DNA from: Heloderma charlesbogerti
Lineage: Eukaryota > Chordata > Lepidosauria > Squamata > Helodermatidae
Assembly: GCA_026122225.1 (NCBI GenBank)
Contig: JANEZZ010001871.1
Location: 558,001 to 622,000 of the forward strand
Direction of reading: 5' to 3'
DNA length: 64,000 nucleotides
Each line of letters begins with the position of its first letter. Within the stretch, counting starts at the first letter, position 1. The translations under genes and the position numbers were made by a program. The notes beneath the pieces are model-generated. The model did not search any database. It was not told where the DNA came from and saw only the letters and a program-made list of their open reading frames with translations. Of the stretch, positions 12,479-24,985 are shown piece after piece.

Positions 12479-13080
12479 TGCCATCTCTCTACTCCTCTCC
12501 CTTCCCCACCCCCCAGTTATTGATATTTGAAGTAGTGCTTCCTTCCTACCTACGCCCCCCCACTACCCCGGCCATTTAAGAATATATTTTTAATAGAGGC
12601 TGACGCTAGTTGACTGATCCTAGAGTTAAAACGCAAGATTAGAAGCAATCTCTAATTTTGTATTTTTTATTGATTGTTCTGAGCATCTTTTTCTGCCTTA
12701 CAAAGTTTGACTTCAAGCTTCCTCTGCTGGTGAAGAGTTTAATTCTTTGTCAGCAGCATTGACACTTAAATGTTTTCATCCATTGGACTTCATAGGTATG
12801 GCCCGCTGGAGCTGTCCAAAGGAAATGTCATCAGAGGCCTGTCCCTCTATAAAGGCTTGGAGAGCCTACTGTCTCAATTAGAACTGGTGCTTAGTTGAGG
12901 AGAATGTAGCCCACCCCCCAGTGCTCTGGATCAAAATGAAGGTACCCTAACATCCCAGTCAAGACCTTGCCTTTGTTTTCTTTCTCTATTTCATTTAGTA
13001 TTTTCTCTGTTAAAATGTTGAAAGGGCCTCCTTCTTTCAAAACAAGAAGTGTTCATCTTCTTGATCCAATTGATATCGTT
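12479..13080. other. Intronic DNA, no feature recognised
   Basis: No gene or named repeat seen. A C-rich stretch lies near 12506-12515. Confidence 0.5.
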
Positions 13081-13150
13081 CTCATAGACTCATAGAATCA
13101 TAGGGTTGGAAAGGGCCTACATCGAGTCCAAACCTCAGCTCAATGCAGGA
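13081..13150 (-). mobile_element. CR1 3'-end fragment
   Basis: ATAGAATCATAGGGTTGGAA followed by AGGGCCTACATCGAGTCCAA and CTCAATGCAGGAGTC is the minus-strand CR1 3' terminus, the same as at 52282-52370. About 70 bp remain. Confidence 0.8.
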
Positions 13151-13559
13151 GTCGTGTCTTTACCCAAATCACAGTGTTTTCTGCCTTTGTTTTTACTTTG
13201 TTTTAGAAGAGAAGCACTTTCTGTCCGGTACAGTATAGGTGAGAAATTGGAAATCAGATGGTGCCTTAATGGAGCCACATGGGTTGCCCAATAGCATCAT
13301 GAGAGCCAGCTGTTAGTCGTTGTGCATAAGGATTGGATGATAGGCTCGATCAGAGCAGTCCAGCTTGTGACATACCAAACCAAACAGCCACCAGCCAGGG
13401 AACACAAAATCAAGGGATGGCAGTTATCAACCTCTTTTAGGCCACAATCCATTGCTGATGGGCTGTATTTGGATTGATGTGTCATAAGGTGTATAGACCT
13501 AGAATCAATTGAACTAGGGGAACTGGTGTATGAGAACAACATTCCCAACATTTGATTTA
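13151..13559. other. Intronic DNA, no feature recognised
   Basis: The open frames on both strands (13106-13294, 13297-13551) resemble no family. Confidence 0.5.
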
Positions 13560-13900
13560 TATTTTATCATTTCTTTAACAGCAGTACTTATTAAGTAAAT
13601 GATTGGCACAAGTTTGTCAGTAAAAATGTTTTCAACAGAGAATTTATCTTTCTTCCTGACTTCAGTCTCCCCCCCCTTCGTTTGTTCTTTGATAGGCTTC
13701 CAAAAAAGTTATTAAAATGTTGCAAAACAAATAAGGTAATGCTGGAGCTTATTAAAAATTGCTTCTTTTGTTCCTATCTGGCAGCTGACAAATTGTCTTG
13801 TGCTGCATCTTACCTGTTCCATTGTGAAAGTTTAACGGAGAAAATGGCTGCAAATAAATTGCTGTTGAATGTTGTTGAAAATTAAGCATAGCACTTTTCT
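13560..13900. promoter_or_regulatory. Candidate conserved non-coding block
   Basis: Repeat-free AT-rich DNA with complex words (GGCTTCCAAAAAAG, AGCTGACAAATTG, AAAATGGCTGCAAATAAATTG). A 67-codon frame on one strand and a 60-codon frame on the other overlap it, and neither looks like protein. A regulatory role is inferred only from texture and intron context. Confidence 0.22.
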
Positions 13901-15200
13901 CTATTAAGGATCCTTTCCAAAGCTCTCTATTCATACCACTCCCTGTGTGTCATTCTAACACTTGTCTCGTACATTATGTTTGGCACACAAGGAAACATTA
14001 ACTAGGAAAGAAACGCCTGACCATAGTGTTACTAGACTCTATTATCTGGCTGTCACATGCCCACATGAGAGAGGTCTAATTTTGGTTCATATTGACAATG
14101 AATTCTGAAGCTTTCCCTAACTATCTTTATGGAGGAATAGAGTCAGACTTGAAAGCAATGTTTTTGCAGCTTTATAAAAATCCAAGTCAAACAAGATACA
14201 TTCAATACAATGTAATTATTCTCAGTTCTTTGGATGTTGGAGATATTAGCATCATGGTTAAAGGACCACCAACTCATTATTTTTATATGGACTAAGATAT
14301 GGCTAGTATACTATTAACTCCAAACAGTATATAATGTAGGATTGTTGGGTGTCTGTGTTAAAATGTAGGCTATATAAATTATACCTTGCAAGAATTAACA
14401 AGGCTGTTATTTCATTAAGGGTTTCAAAGAGGGCATAAATGTCAAGAGCAAAGCTTAAGTGTTTAAATCACTGGACTGTTTCCACTCTCCCACCCCTCAT
14501 TATGTGGCTTTGAGAGTGGAAGCTACTGTACTTTTTTTAAAAGCAAGGCCAAAATTCCACTGAATTTTTCAGGCTGATAATGAAAAGGCCATTGCATGAA
14601 AAACCAAGATAAAGCTTTCTATTTTTACTATTGGAGCGGAATGGAAATTGAAGGTATTTTCATGCTACATTTCTGGGAAGTATGTAGCAATAATGGGGTT
14701 TTATAATGAATGGTGCTCAAGGCTTCTCTGTGTGTCTGTTTTGTAATTTAAGCTGCACCTATGAGAAGGCAGGGAACATAAGGAGAACTTTTGGGGATCC
14801 CTCTCCAGGGCGCAAAATCATGCTTTAATCCAGTTAAGGAGACATATATTTTTATATTAAACTGGATTTTATTGTTTGCATGCTAAAATCAAACAAGTGG
14901 TCATATTTATATAGAAGTAAGTATAGAGAAAAGTTCCATTAAGATTACTGTTGGTTTGTCTGGTATGACTTGATCTGGACCCAATCATCTTTCCAAATTA
15001 CATATTTTTAAAAACTCCTTTTTGCTTCATTTGATTATCATCAGGTCTTGAAGCTTCATATTAGTAGCCTTGACAATTAGGATTATAATTTCTTTCCTTG
15101 TCAGTGTATGGGTGCTCTGTATGATGGCCCATACGCACATCAGCCTGATTCATATGATTTTCTCCCAAACACATTTTTTTGGGAGGGGAGAATAGTACAA
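13901..15200. other. Intronic AT-rich DNA
   Basis: I see no repeat family, RNA gene or coding signal. The 67-codon frame at 14092-14295 is unremarkable. Confidence 0.5.
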
Positions 15201-15329
15201 TTAGACTTCCATGTATATAGTCCTCCATGTGGGTGCCCACATCACATGTTACATTAGATGTGTGGTAGGAGGGGAAGCATACATCTGTTATTTCACCATG
15301 GGAACTGCATCACCAGAAAGTAGACATTC

Positions 15330-15770
15330 CACCCCATTGGGCTCCAACAGAGGGAGAGAAGGGAAGCAGGGCTATTCCATCACCTCTGCTGAAAGACCAG
15401 CTGCCCTGGCTCTCCCTCAACTGTCGTCTTGCAGTAGCCATTCCATCAGACTGTAGCAAAGGGCGAGAAGAGAAGCAGGGTCATTCCATCAACTCTGCTG
15501 AGAGACCAGCTGTCTTTGGCACTTCTTCCACTTCTTCCTCCATCAGGCTACTTGGCCGCTTTCCATCCAAGCTGGTTGTTATAGAACTGATGCTGGAATT
15601 TGCTTTTTTCCCTCCTCCTTCCCCATCCTTTCCCCCTTTTATGTCATCTTTTAATTTGTAAGCCTGAGGGCAAGAGACTACCTTATTTCTTTATTGTTTT
15701 GTAAGCTGCTCTGGGATCCTTTTCTATTGAAGAGCATGGCAAAATGCTTTAAATAAATAAACCTAGGAAC
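15330..15770 (+). mobile_element. LINE 3' remnant with internal duplication and AAATAAATAAA tail
   Basis: Two units about 110 bp apart share GGGAAGCAGGG.TATTCCATCA and AGACCAGCTG (near 15357 and 15467). The block ends in an L2-like 3' end (TTTGTAAGCTGCTCTGGGAT) with an AAATAAATAAA tail. Assigned to a LINE by its tail only. Confidence 0.5.
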
Positions 15771-16530
15771 TGGACCAGAGACATAAAGGTGAAAAAGGAG
15801 AGGGTTTGGGACAGACCAAGGAAGTCCTTCCTTCACACAGTATTTAATTAACATGGGGAAATCACTACCTTTCACTCTGACTTCTGATCCAGTTTTGGGA
15901 CAAAGCCTGCTTTGGTTGCTCTGTTGGATAACCTAGCCCAGGAGAGAGAGACAGAGGGAGTGTGACTCTGTTGATTCTCTTGGAACTCTCAGTAGCTTTT
16001 TGAACAGACTGCTTGGGATGGGAATTGGGGGCACCATGCTCCTATGGTTCCTTGCCTACCTGATGGGGCAACTCCAGAAGGAAGTTTCCTGGGAGACTAC
16101 TACTATACCTTTTTGTCATTTATGCTATGGATAGTTCTACCTGGTCTCCCATGCTCTTTAACATCTACATGAAATTGCTGGGAGAGGTCATTTGGCAACT
16201 TAAAGTAAAATGTTCTCAGTGTGTTGGTGGTGGTCAGCTCCATTTATCCTTTTCAGTAAGTTCACATGAAGCTATGGACATTCTGAACAGGCTGAAGTTG
16301 GTAATGGGCACGATGAAGGCCCATGAATAAAAGCTCAATTCAGACAAGACTATGATTGATTGATGTGGTAAACCGAATAATAGGGATCATGGCTCTTACA
16401 TATTGGATTGCACTCCCAACTAAAGAATCAGGTCTGCAGCTTGAGTGCTGCTAGATCAGACCTTCATGCCTTGCTAATAGGCCTTCCTGACCTATTTGGC
16501 TGGCCATAATAGGTCAGTAAGGGGCTAGAT
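15771..16530. other. Intronic DNA with possible old LINE trace
   Basis: 16130-16330 includes WSPMLFNIYMKLLGEVIWQL, which resembles a reverse-transcriptase block (PxLFNIYM.LL), so a degraded L2-type fragment is likely. Nothing else recognised. Confidence 0.4.
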
Positions 16531-16666
16531 CAGCCTTCCCCAACCTGGTACCCTCCGAATGTTTTGGACTACAATTCCCAGGATTTCTGACCATTGGCCA
16601 TGTTGGCTGAAGCTGATAGGAGTTGAAATCCAAAACCTCTGGAGGGCACCAGGTTGGGGAACATTG
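16531..16666. mobile_element. hAT-type MITE (CAGCCTT family), copy 2
   Basis: CAGCCTTCCCCAACCTGG at the left pairs with CCAGGTTGGGGAACATTG at the right. The inner pair is GTTTTGGACTACAATTCCC / AGTTGAAATCCAAAAC. The flanks GGCTAGAT and GACTAGAC agree at 6 of 8 positions, an aged 8-bp target duplication. Same family as 6736-6870. Confidence 0.78.
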
Positions 16667-17005
16667 GACTAGACAGTCTGATCCAGCAAGAATGTTCAGT
16701 TAATTATTAATGCACCCCTTTACTGTAACAGTATTGATTTTGCTTACTACCAATTCATCCATTATTTTTCATTTGTATGTGTGTTCGTTACTTATGTATT
16801 TTCCCAAGGTAGATACTGTTGCCTTTGGAATTGGTTCTAGTCAGCTATTTCCCCCCCACTGGCACCTGCTGTTGAAGAACAAATTAAACAAAAAAATACA
16901 TTCAATATAAAAAATATAGTCCTTCACTTCATACAGGAAAGTTGATATGGGACGCTCAGCCTGGCCCCAACTGGATGTAAATGCGTATTAACAACTTTGT
17001 GTATT
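16667..17005. other. Intronic AT-rich DNA
   Basis: No feature recognised. Confidence 0.5.
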
Positions 17006-17115
17006 ACTTATTCAATACATTTATATGCTGCCTTCCTGGGTAAAGCCTTCCCAAAGGTAGCTTACAAACATAATTAAAACATTATAAAACATATACATCC
17101 TAAACAATCCACTTG
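17006..17115 (-). mobile_element. LINE 3'-tail fragment
   Basis: TTATTCAATACATTTATATG, CTGCCTTCCTGGGTAAAGCC and AACATAATTAAAACATT form the minus-strand 3' end of an L2-like LINE. No coding part remains. Confidence 0.5.
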
Positions 17116-19734
17116 CAAAATTAAAAACAGCAGCACTTTAAAAGCCCTGTCATCTGTTCTGGTGTTGTCAAACTGATCATCCTTCATAATTCTTCCCTTA
17201 TGTTTTACCTTTTAAATTGTGAGGCTGGACCTTGGTCTTTATTTCGATTTATATGCAGTACCTAGTTAATCTGGGTGCTCTAAAAACAAATACAGACTAA
17301 AGAAGTACATAATTTACATTACTTCCTAATGTCTAAGAAGTACCAGATTTCTACAATAGGCAGAATACCTTATCCCTGCCTTTATAGTACAGCAGAGTTG
17401 CTCTTTTGCTCTTTCTCTCTGTGATCTCTAAATCTCTTTTGGCCTTTTGAGGCTTGGGAATGGCATAATATGGATTCTGTATTACATTTAAGAAACAGAA
17501 ATGCTTTCCTGCTGTGCTTTTAATGAAAGTTTCAAAACTGGCTATCTCCTCCCCCTCCCTCTCCCCGCCTCTTTTTTTATGTATGGGTGTATGTACTCTT
17601 AGGTTGCTTTCTAAATAAAAGTGCTCAAGGCAGCATATAAAATATGCAGATTTGCAATCTGAACTGCCCTACATGTGTAAAAAAAAGGAATTTATTAGTC
17701 AGATATTGGGGTCATATAGACCCCTACTCATGCACTTTTCCCTTCTATTCAAAATCTCCCAGAGGCATGAATTTTAAAAAATACTGGATGATGTTAACAC
17801 CTCCTTGTCTTAACTTCTTCATCAATATGAAGTTACATAAATATTGTGTTGTTAAATAAGCATTTTCAGCATGCTACTCTTATGGTATATTCCTATGCAT
17901 ATTGCTTGGAAGAAAGTCCATTGTGTTCAGTAGGGCTTGCTCCCAGGAAAACAAACATAGGATTGCAATTTCAGACTCCACCACCCCTTCTTTAATTAGT
18001 GTCTAGCTGAGCTTAATTCTGTTTTAATTAAACCCTTAAATTTAACAAGACCCTAAAGTGGGAAACTCCACATAATCAACCCCTGGAGTTCCATGGACTA
18101 TGAAGTGGCACAGCTTAGGTGGGAAAGTTAGAATGTTAATGGCTTCAAAATGGAGAGAAGGGAAGTCAAAGCCATATGCAAATATTCTGTATCACAGAGA
18201 GCACTGCAATAAAGTCACCTTGTGGCAAAGACCAGTGAGGAATCCTGTTCAGGAAGCTTTTATAGAGTTCGGGGTATCATCTGACTTACTCTGGCATGTT
18301 AATTTTAAGAGATTTTCTTGTCAGCCTGATTAGTCTTCCTGTATTTTCCTCCTTTGGCTAGATCAATGGTGGTACTTGAGCTGTGTTTATAAGCATCTGA
18401 ATACTGGAGTATTTGTAAAAGATAGAGCTGTCTTGGTGGAAGCTTGTGAAGCTAATTCTTATTTTCTATATTAAATTTCTTTCATCTTCTTTACGGAAAT
18501 TGAATTTGTGATTTGAATTGATTTTATGAGATAAATATTATGGAAGATTTCATTATGCAAGTCCAGTTCTTGATCAATGTACTCAATTTTTGACTCTGTC
18601 TAGATGGGAACAGAGAAGATCAGATTCAAATCACCAGCTGTAAAATAATGTTCTCCAGCTGGGAGTTTTAAGTACATATTAGACGGAACAGGGATTTTTA
18701 TGTGACTTTATTAGCGTGGGGTAGAACAGTAGTTTCAATCTCTCCTAGATTTGTAAGTATTCCCTTTATTTCAAACATTAAACATATTTTAAGAACTCTC
18801 TGAATTTGGTAATATTTCTTGAGCATACATACAAATAGCTGAAGGGAATGCACAGGAAAGTTTTGAACTATTCTATTCTAGTTTACGGAACGGAGGGCAG
18901 GGGGAGATACAGCAAGATCAAGCAGGCCTTGAGGTTGGTACTGTCAGTTTTGATGGTGCTGATCATCTGTTGGGTGATGGATTTCTTGGGCTGTCAACTT
19001 GTGATTTTAAAAATACCCAGTCAGTGGGTGTGGCCAGGAATGAGTCAGGGGGTGGAGCCTGTAAATATTTGACAACTAAGTGATTGGAACTTCGCAGTTT
19101 AGACTATGGTGTTATTAAGAGTATCATCCTGGTAGAACATGGGATTGAGATGATGGGGAGAATTAACCCCCTTACCCAATTCAGAACACCTGGTCTATTC
19201 AACAAAATATCTGATACTGAACCAGAGGCACAACTGGGGACATAGAATTCCTGATGGTTGATAATCCTACTGATTCCAGGCACTAAACCCCTACCCCCAC
19301 CACCCCTTCTCCAATTGGTAATCATTAAATCAGAACTGATATCTACAATTATCTTTTCAGCAGTGGAGATTCTGCTATGCAAAGGTCTCTGGACTGGGAC
19401 ATAGAGAATATATTGTTATGGAATGTACATTGCTGCCGGTGTTGTTGTTTATTTAAGAGAGAAGCTTAGAAATCAAGTTAAACTTCCATGTGAAATCAAT
19501 AAAATTAACAGCTCGTTAAAAACAACAATTTCCTATTATCTCTGGTAGTCAGTTTTCTATATGCAGTCTTTGAATATTAACTTTCAAATAGCAGAGGTGC
19601 AGCATGAAACACAGGCAAGTTAAACATGGGTTTTTTCCCCCCTTAAAACTACTACGAACGAAGCCGTTTCCCTATCATGTTGATAATTCACCCAAATTTG
19701 TTTTAACCTCAAAAACAAAGATTTGCAGGTTCGC
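17116..19734. other. Intronic AT-rich DNA with one short repeat
   Basis: 17885-17972 is a fragment of the AGTAAGTCCC dispersed repeat (TTCCTATGCATATTGCTTGG, ACATAGGATTGCAAT). Elsewhere I see no gene, RNA or named repeat. The small open frames on both strands overlap each other and look like chance. Confidence 0.5.
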
Positions 19735-19850
19735 CTACTGGGGTTAGCTAATTGTTTTATTTGCATTTTCTTAATGTGGTAATTCATCCATTAATATTTT
19801 AGAAGTGTTGCAATTAATTAGCTTGCTGAGGCACGCCAAGTAGCATTACA
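19735..19850. promoter_or_regulatory. Candidate conserved non-coding block with homeodomain-like sites
   Basis: A short repeat-free stretch holding TGCAATTAATTAGC and CATTAATATT, which fit homeodomain TAAT cores. Function is inferred from motif density alone. Confidence 0.2.
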
Positions 19851-20985
19851 GGAGGAAGTAGTGACAGAAATGAAGGGAAATTCAGAGCTATGTCTGCAAA
19901 AACTCCCTTCCTGGCTTGGGGATCAGAACCACCAGTGTGGCCCCTACTCCAGCTGCCAAAGTTCCTCTGCCTGTAGGATGTCAATAGACCAGAAGATCTT
20001 ACACAGGTAGGTGAGAAGGAAGCACGTTCAGCTCTTCTGCACCGCCTGTGGCTATTGGAACATGGGACACCTGGTGAGGACGTTGCTTCTGCAGCTCTCT
20101 CTCACCCATGGATTTCTCTTAAATACCACATGAATCATGTTTATCTGAGTGTCTGAGAAGTATGCAGAATGTCCAGTTAATAAATATTTTGGATACACAG
20201 GAGTGCCTTTTTCATAAAATCCTATACTCAGCTACAGGGAAGACTCTGTATATCAGCACAATGAAGATAGTCACATAACGGGAGTTCTGCTGCATTTATG
20301 TGGTGATAACCTTGTTTTGGCAGTTGTCCAGTTGCTCTGGATTTTTATTATAATGGTTGTGTGCGTGTGTGGAGGCTTGCTGCTAGAACTATTCTTCTTG
20401 TCAATGAGATTTTGATAAATGAGAGCAATCTCAAACATCTTCCACAAATGATTTATATTCAGTTATACCCAGACAGACTCCCTCTGTCTCTGTGTGCACT
20501 TGAATCTCTTTCAGCCCAAGGGCCAGATTCCATTTTGGAGAAGCTCACAAGGGCCATATTCCAGCGGTGGGCAGAACAGGGCCAAATACCTGCATATTGT
20601 AGCTTAGAACTCTTACTGCCTGTAACTAAGTCTTAGGAGAAGCATTTGGACTTTTTAAAATGAGGAGAAAACTGCACAAAAGCAAGGAGACCAGCAAATG
20701 ATCATTGGTTGCAGTAAAGTGGGTGGGACAAGGGAAGGGTGTGGGACCTTCTTAACCATGGACAAGAAATCCCACCTTAGTTCTTCCGTCAAATTCCCAC
20801 TTTTTTCACCTTTTCATCGTTAACCATGGTGGACAGTTTTATCTGTCACAAGGCTAACACTAACCATGGTTACATTTAGCTTGGGTTTGAAAACCACTGT
20901 CCAGCCCCGGTCTCAAGCTCTGGTTTAACTAGCAGTAGGTATTAGCATTATTATTATTCTTTAAGTACCACCTTTAATGAAAGTA
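19851..20985. other. Intronic DNA with possible old MITE
   Basis: 20755-20930 repeats TTAACCATGG, TAACCATGGTGG and TAACCATGGTTA, suggesting remains of an AACCATGG-type palindromic MITE. The rest is unremarkable. Confidence 0.4.
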
Positions 20986-20987
20986 AA

Positions 20988-21210
20988 TGAGAGAGAGAGA
21001 GAGAGAGAGACTAAAACTGAATGGAGGGGTGTGAGAAGGAAAGTTTGATTACAGTACAGTTTCAGTACTAGGGAGTGAGAAAGGGAGGAGTAGGGCTAGA
21101 GTGACTTCACACATGCCTGTTTCTAATAGTTCTAGCACTGCAAGTGATGACTTGCACTTATGAAACAGCCACCATAGACCACATGCTAGAGAGAGAGAGA
21201 GAGAGAGAGC
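20988..21210. repeat. Two (GA)n microsatellites 180 bp apart
   Basis: GA runs at about 20990-21011 and 21189-21209 bracket unremarkable sequence. Confidence 0.9.
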
Positions 21211-22089
21211 TTTCATAACACATTTCTAGATCAACAAAACACTTGACATGACCCACCAACACAATACTTTTTAGCAGAAACTACTTCTACATTCAGCTGT
21301 GAATTAACAAATAAGTCATTTAGTGATGGGGCACTTTGTGATGTACATGCATAAGAAGAAGAACTGAAAGGTTGGTGAGATAAAGCAAGGGAATTAATGA
21401 AGGAAAATGTTGAGTCTAGGGAGGTATTAGAAGTGTTAGATGAGAGAACAGAGGCATGGATTTCAGCAAACCACGTCACACTACGAGTGAGCACAAGGTG
21501 ACACCAGATTGAGGAGAATGGACAGTGTGTCAGAGACAGGATGATAAAAGGAGGACTCCTTCAGTGGACAGATTAGAAATGGAACATAATGTTTTTTATT
21601 ATGTGGCATCTCCAGCCTTCATCCAGAGCTTTTGCCTTTGCTTTGTGCTGCCAGCATGACTACCATATAAAGACAAATGAATGATGAATACATTATGATG
21701 CACCTTTCAACAAAGTATACTCGGGGCACAATCTTATGCACAGGATTATGCTCTAAAAGAAGGCAGTGTGCTGCACATCTCCCCTTGCCTTTTGCTCGGG
21801 AAATTAGGTTTCGTTGGTCTAGAAGCCTTGCCTTTCTCCTGTGATAAGGCCTGTTCTACAGAATTTATTTCAGTTTGTAAGTTCATGTGTCAACACATCT
21901 TCTCCCGATCATGTTTAAGTTATCTCATGGTGTCAGGGCTAGACTGGGACTCTAGGTAGCCATACCCAGGGTTAGATTTGTGTGTTCTACAGCTCAGGAT
22001 CCCTGAGGTCCCCCTGGCTTGAATGTGAGCTGGAGAAGCTAGAGCCTGAAGTGTAGGAGGCAGAAGGTGCTGCCCTACTGACCACGCAA
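21211..22089. other. Intronic DNA, no feature recognised
   Basis: The open frames here are chance; none has a domain signature. Confidence 0.5.
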
Positions 22090-22400
22090 AGGCAGAAGGC
22101 CAGGGGCAGAATCCAGTGCTGCTGTTGTTCATGCGGCCAGCCCTGCCGCTCCCGGTCCACAAGCAGCCCCTACCACTTTGGGAATGGCGATTTAACACTT
22201 CTAGAGGTAAGCCAAAACAAGTGGAAACGCTTGTTTCTGGAAGGGGGCAGATCGGAGGAACTCGCATAAGGGAGCTCCACCAACCTGCCCCCTTCCAAAA
22301 ATGAGAGTTTCTTCTTGTTTGGAGGCTTGCTGTGCATGGACCAGAATTGGTCGCCAGCTCCGCTAGCAGATGGGCAGCATTGGATTCTACCACAGGCTCC
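22090..22400. mobile_element. Foldback element centred near 22269
   Basis: The inner arms pair TTCTGGAAGGGGGCAG with CTGCCCCCTTCCAAAAATGA, and GTAAGCC with the complement of GGAGGCTTGC. The outer arms pair CAGAATCCAGTGCTGC with GCAGCATTGGATTCTAC. Total about 300 bp. A 157-codon minus frame crosses it but follows the palindrome rather than any protein family. Interpreted as a non-autonomous DNA transposon. Confidence 0.55.
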
Positions 22401-22489
22401 CAGTGTACATGTTTTTACGGTGTCTGGCTAATCCAGAAGTTTTATACTGACTGTAAACTACATGGACCAATGTTGCACATCCCTATTCT

Positions 22490-23215
22490 CTTCTGTGGGT
22501 GTCTCTACACAAGTGACTTATTGCATGCTTGTGATTGGTCACTCATGGAAGTCTGTGGCTCCTTTACATGACGTTGTCAACCTCCAGGATGTTTTCTGCA
22601 CATTTCCCCCTTTATCCTGCTTTCAAAAAGATCAGAGATAAGCTGATAATAAAAGTTAATGGCACCATATCAGCAGTGTGTAATACCAGCATAGTGCTAT
22701 GAACTTGCTGAGGAAGGACTTTCCTCGATTCAAATCACGTGTCTGCCATGTAAATGCTTGAGCACATTTCTTGATTGCAGGCTGATCGGAGGGAGAAGAG
22801 GGTAAAATGCCTCCCTGCAATGAAGGGAGACAGATCTGATCTCCCAGCCCACCAAGCTCAGAATCAACACCCTCTGTTGATTCAGAGCACCCCATTAAGT
22901 ACAGTGGGGTTACTCCCAAGCAAATGTGCCAAGGGTCGCTGACTTACAGCCCTATCTTACGTCTGCTCAGAAGTAAGACGTAGCTTTCCTGGGGGCTGTG
23001 AGGAAACAGTACAGCACAAGTTAAGCAATGAAAACAAGACTCTCCCCACCAGCTCCTTTGTACACATGCCAGGAGGGAGGGACGCTGTCCCTCGATTCAA
23101 ACCATGTGTCTGCCGTGTAAAGGAGCCCATCCTAATCCTGCAAATAAACCGAGAGCAGAAAGCCCCAGTAAGGATGTGGGGTTTTACTTAACGTAGAAAC
23201 ACCCTGTGTCTGAGG
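22490..23215 (-). mobile_element. MITE family B, copy 1
   Basis: Bounded by TGGGTGTCTCTACACAAGTG and the inverted ACGTAGAAACACCCTGTG. The interior matches the 48160-48990 copy in reverse complement: GGGTAAAATGCCTCCCTGCA, AGCCCACCAAGCTCAGAA, CAGTACAGCACAAGTTAAGC and CACATGCCAGGAGGGAGG all recur there. It includes the CAGTGGGGTTACTCCCAAG motif of the short dispersed repeat. No coding capacity. Confidence 0.6.
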
Positions 23216-24827
23216 AGGGATTTGAAGCCTGGCTGTGCACATGCACACACGGGCACACATCGTAGCATTTCGGTAGGACAAGTGCCAGTCCTACATCCAG
23301 AGGCTACTCATTCTCGCTCCGCTGACCCTGACACATGCTTATCTTGCTTAAAATACCTGTCTTCGTATATTTAAACAAATTACGAGTCTAGGAGGTTTTA
23401 AGTATTTGGTGGGGGAGATTTTTGTCTCTGTTTTAAGTTAACCAATCGAGAAGATCAGTTCCATGATGCTAAAGGGGATCTTTTTGCTAAACCCTCTCCA
23501 CCTTTCAGTGCCTGCTTTGCTTGACCGCTGTGTAAAGAACTAACAAATCAGCAAGGGTGGGGCTTCAGCAGCTGACTTACAGTACAAGTCCTTTCTCAAA
23601 ATAAGCACAACAGTGCAGTAGTGACGCATAATTTATGTTACAGTACTTCGTTTGCTGTTACCAAAAAACTGTGGCATTTGTTTAAATTTTGGGCAGCCAT
23701 CCTTCACATTATCCCTTCCGTTTTCTCTCAGGTTTTCACGTTCCCTCCTGCTCTTTCCCTTTCTTTTAATCAAGCATTTTTTAAAAAATATTTTCCACTC
23801 TTCTTGGCTTGCTTCCAATTTATCAGCCAACGAAAGAGGGAGGGGAATAACTGATCTTTTTATTCAGCAGTTTAGCAGCAAGTGTTTAACTGCGAGTTTC
23901 GCTGCAAGTATATATTTCCCACTTTGATATATAAATTTGTGCTAACTTAACCGCCTTGGGAGAGATTTAGATTTGTGGTAGGATACATCACACAAAGCTG
24001 AAATTGGAGGATTGATAAAGTTGGTGCACAAGTTTGGAATCTTAAACACTGGCAACCAATTCAGGCTCTTTAGACTTAGGCGTTTGCATATTCCCCTTCT
24101 ACAAAGGTCTTTCTGTATAATGTCTTGTAATTAGAACAGGAAATCATTGAGTAACTGCGATGAATAAGAGTACTTAGGCTGAAAGGAAAATTACCTTCTG
24201 AGAAATTATATTCACCATTTCCCCCCTTTCCTTGCTTCACATTACAATGTTGGTAATGGTAGTAACAGATGTAAGTATTCTTATCTGCACAGCATTGTTC
24301 TGCTGATATTTTCAAATGCACACACACACACAAACACGCACGCACATGCGCGTGCGCACGCGCACACACACACTTCATTTTAAAAAATGCATGGACAGAA
24401 TATAGGAAATGCCTAATTAGAAGATGCCTTGCAGCAGAATAGCAATGACATGGAAATGTCAATATAATTATCAATATCTCTAAACTAAAGGCTGGAGCAA
24501 CAGCAGGTATATGAAGTTGGTCTTCTGCCTTGGCTTCGTTGCTAGGAGTACTATAAAAATATAAAGCTTGGAGAAATATGTAATAACATATCAGAAGATA
24601 GCGTAAACTCTTTCAAGAGTGGCTCCCATTGAGGTCGTTTGGTTTAAATCATTAAGTGCAGTCCAAGCTAGATGATATTGAGTCATACAATGTGCTGAAC
24701 TAATTAATGTTTTGTCCCTGGTGACATGGCTAAGTAAAAAGTGGCACTGCAAAATTTGGGAAATGCCTCAGATGGTGAAATTTACATGTTATATTCAAAC
24801 AAGGGGAAGCGACCATGATGAGACAAG
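23216..24827. other. Intronic DNA with a mixed CA/CG purine-pyrimidine tract
   Basis: 24318-24373 alternates CA with CG steps (CGCACGCACATGCGCGTGCG and similar), a typical Z-DNA-prone microsatellite. The 132-codon minus frame crossing it has a low-complexity middle and is rejected as a gene. Otherwise nothing is recognised. Confidence 0.6.
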
Positions 24828-24985
24828 AGCATTGGCCTGCCTATCTCAGTATTATCTACAGTGAGTGGCAGCCACTCTCCAGGATCTCAGGCCTTTCCTA
24901 ACCCTACCTGGAGATGCCGGGGATTGTGGGACCTTCTGTGTGCAAAGCATTTGCTCTACCACTGACCTACAGCCCTTCCCCAATT
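24828..24985 (-). mobile_element. tRNA-SINE (SINE-1 family), minus
   Basis: On the minus strand the head reads GTCAGTGGTAGAGCAAATGC (A box) with a degenerate B box (GGTCCCACAATCC). The body follows with CTGGAGAGTGGCTGCC and GATAATACTGAGATAGGC. Same family as 63184-63350, with an older, mutated promoter. Confidence 0.7.

Noticed and set aside
21920..22393. 157-codon minus frame
   Set aside because: It lies across a foldback element, has no domain signature, and its length is explained by the palindrome.
24076..24474. 132-codon minus frame with Cys/His-rich stretch
   Set aside because: The Cys/His run is the translation of a CA/CG microsatellite.
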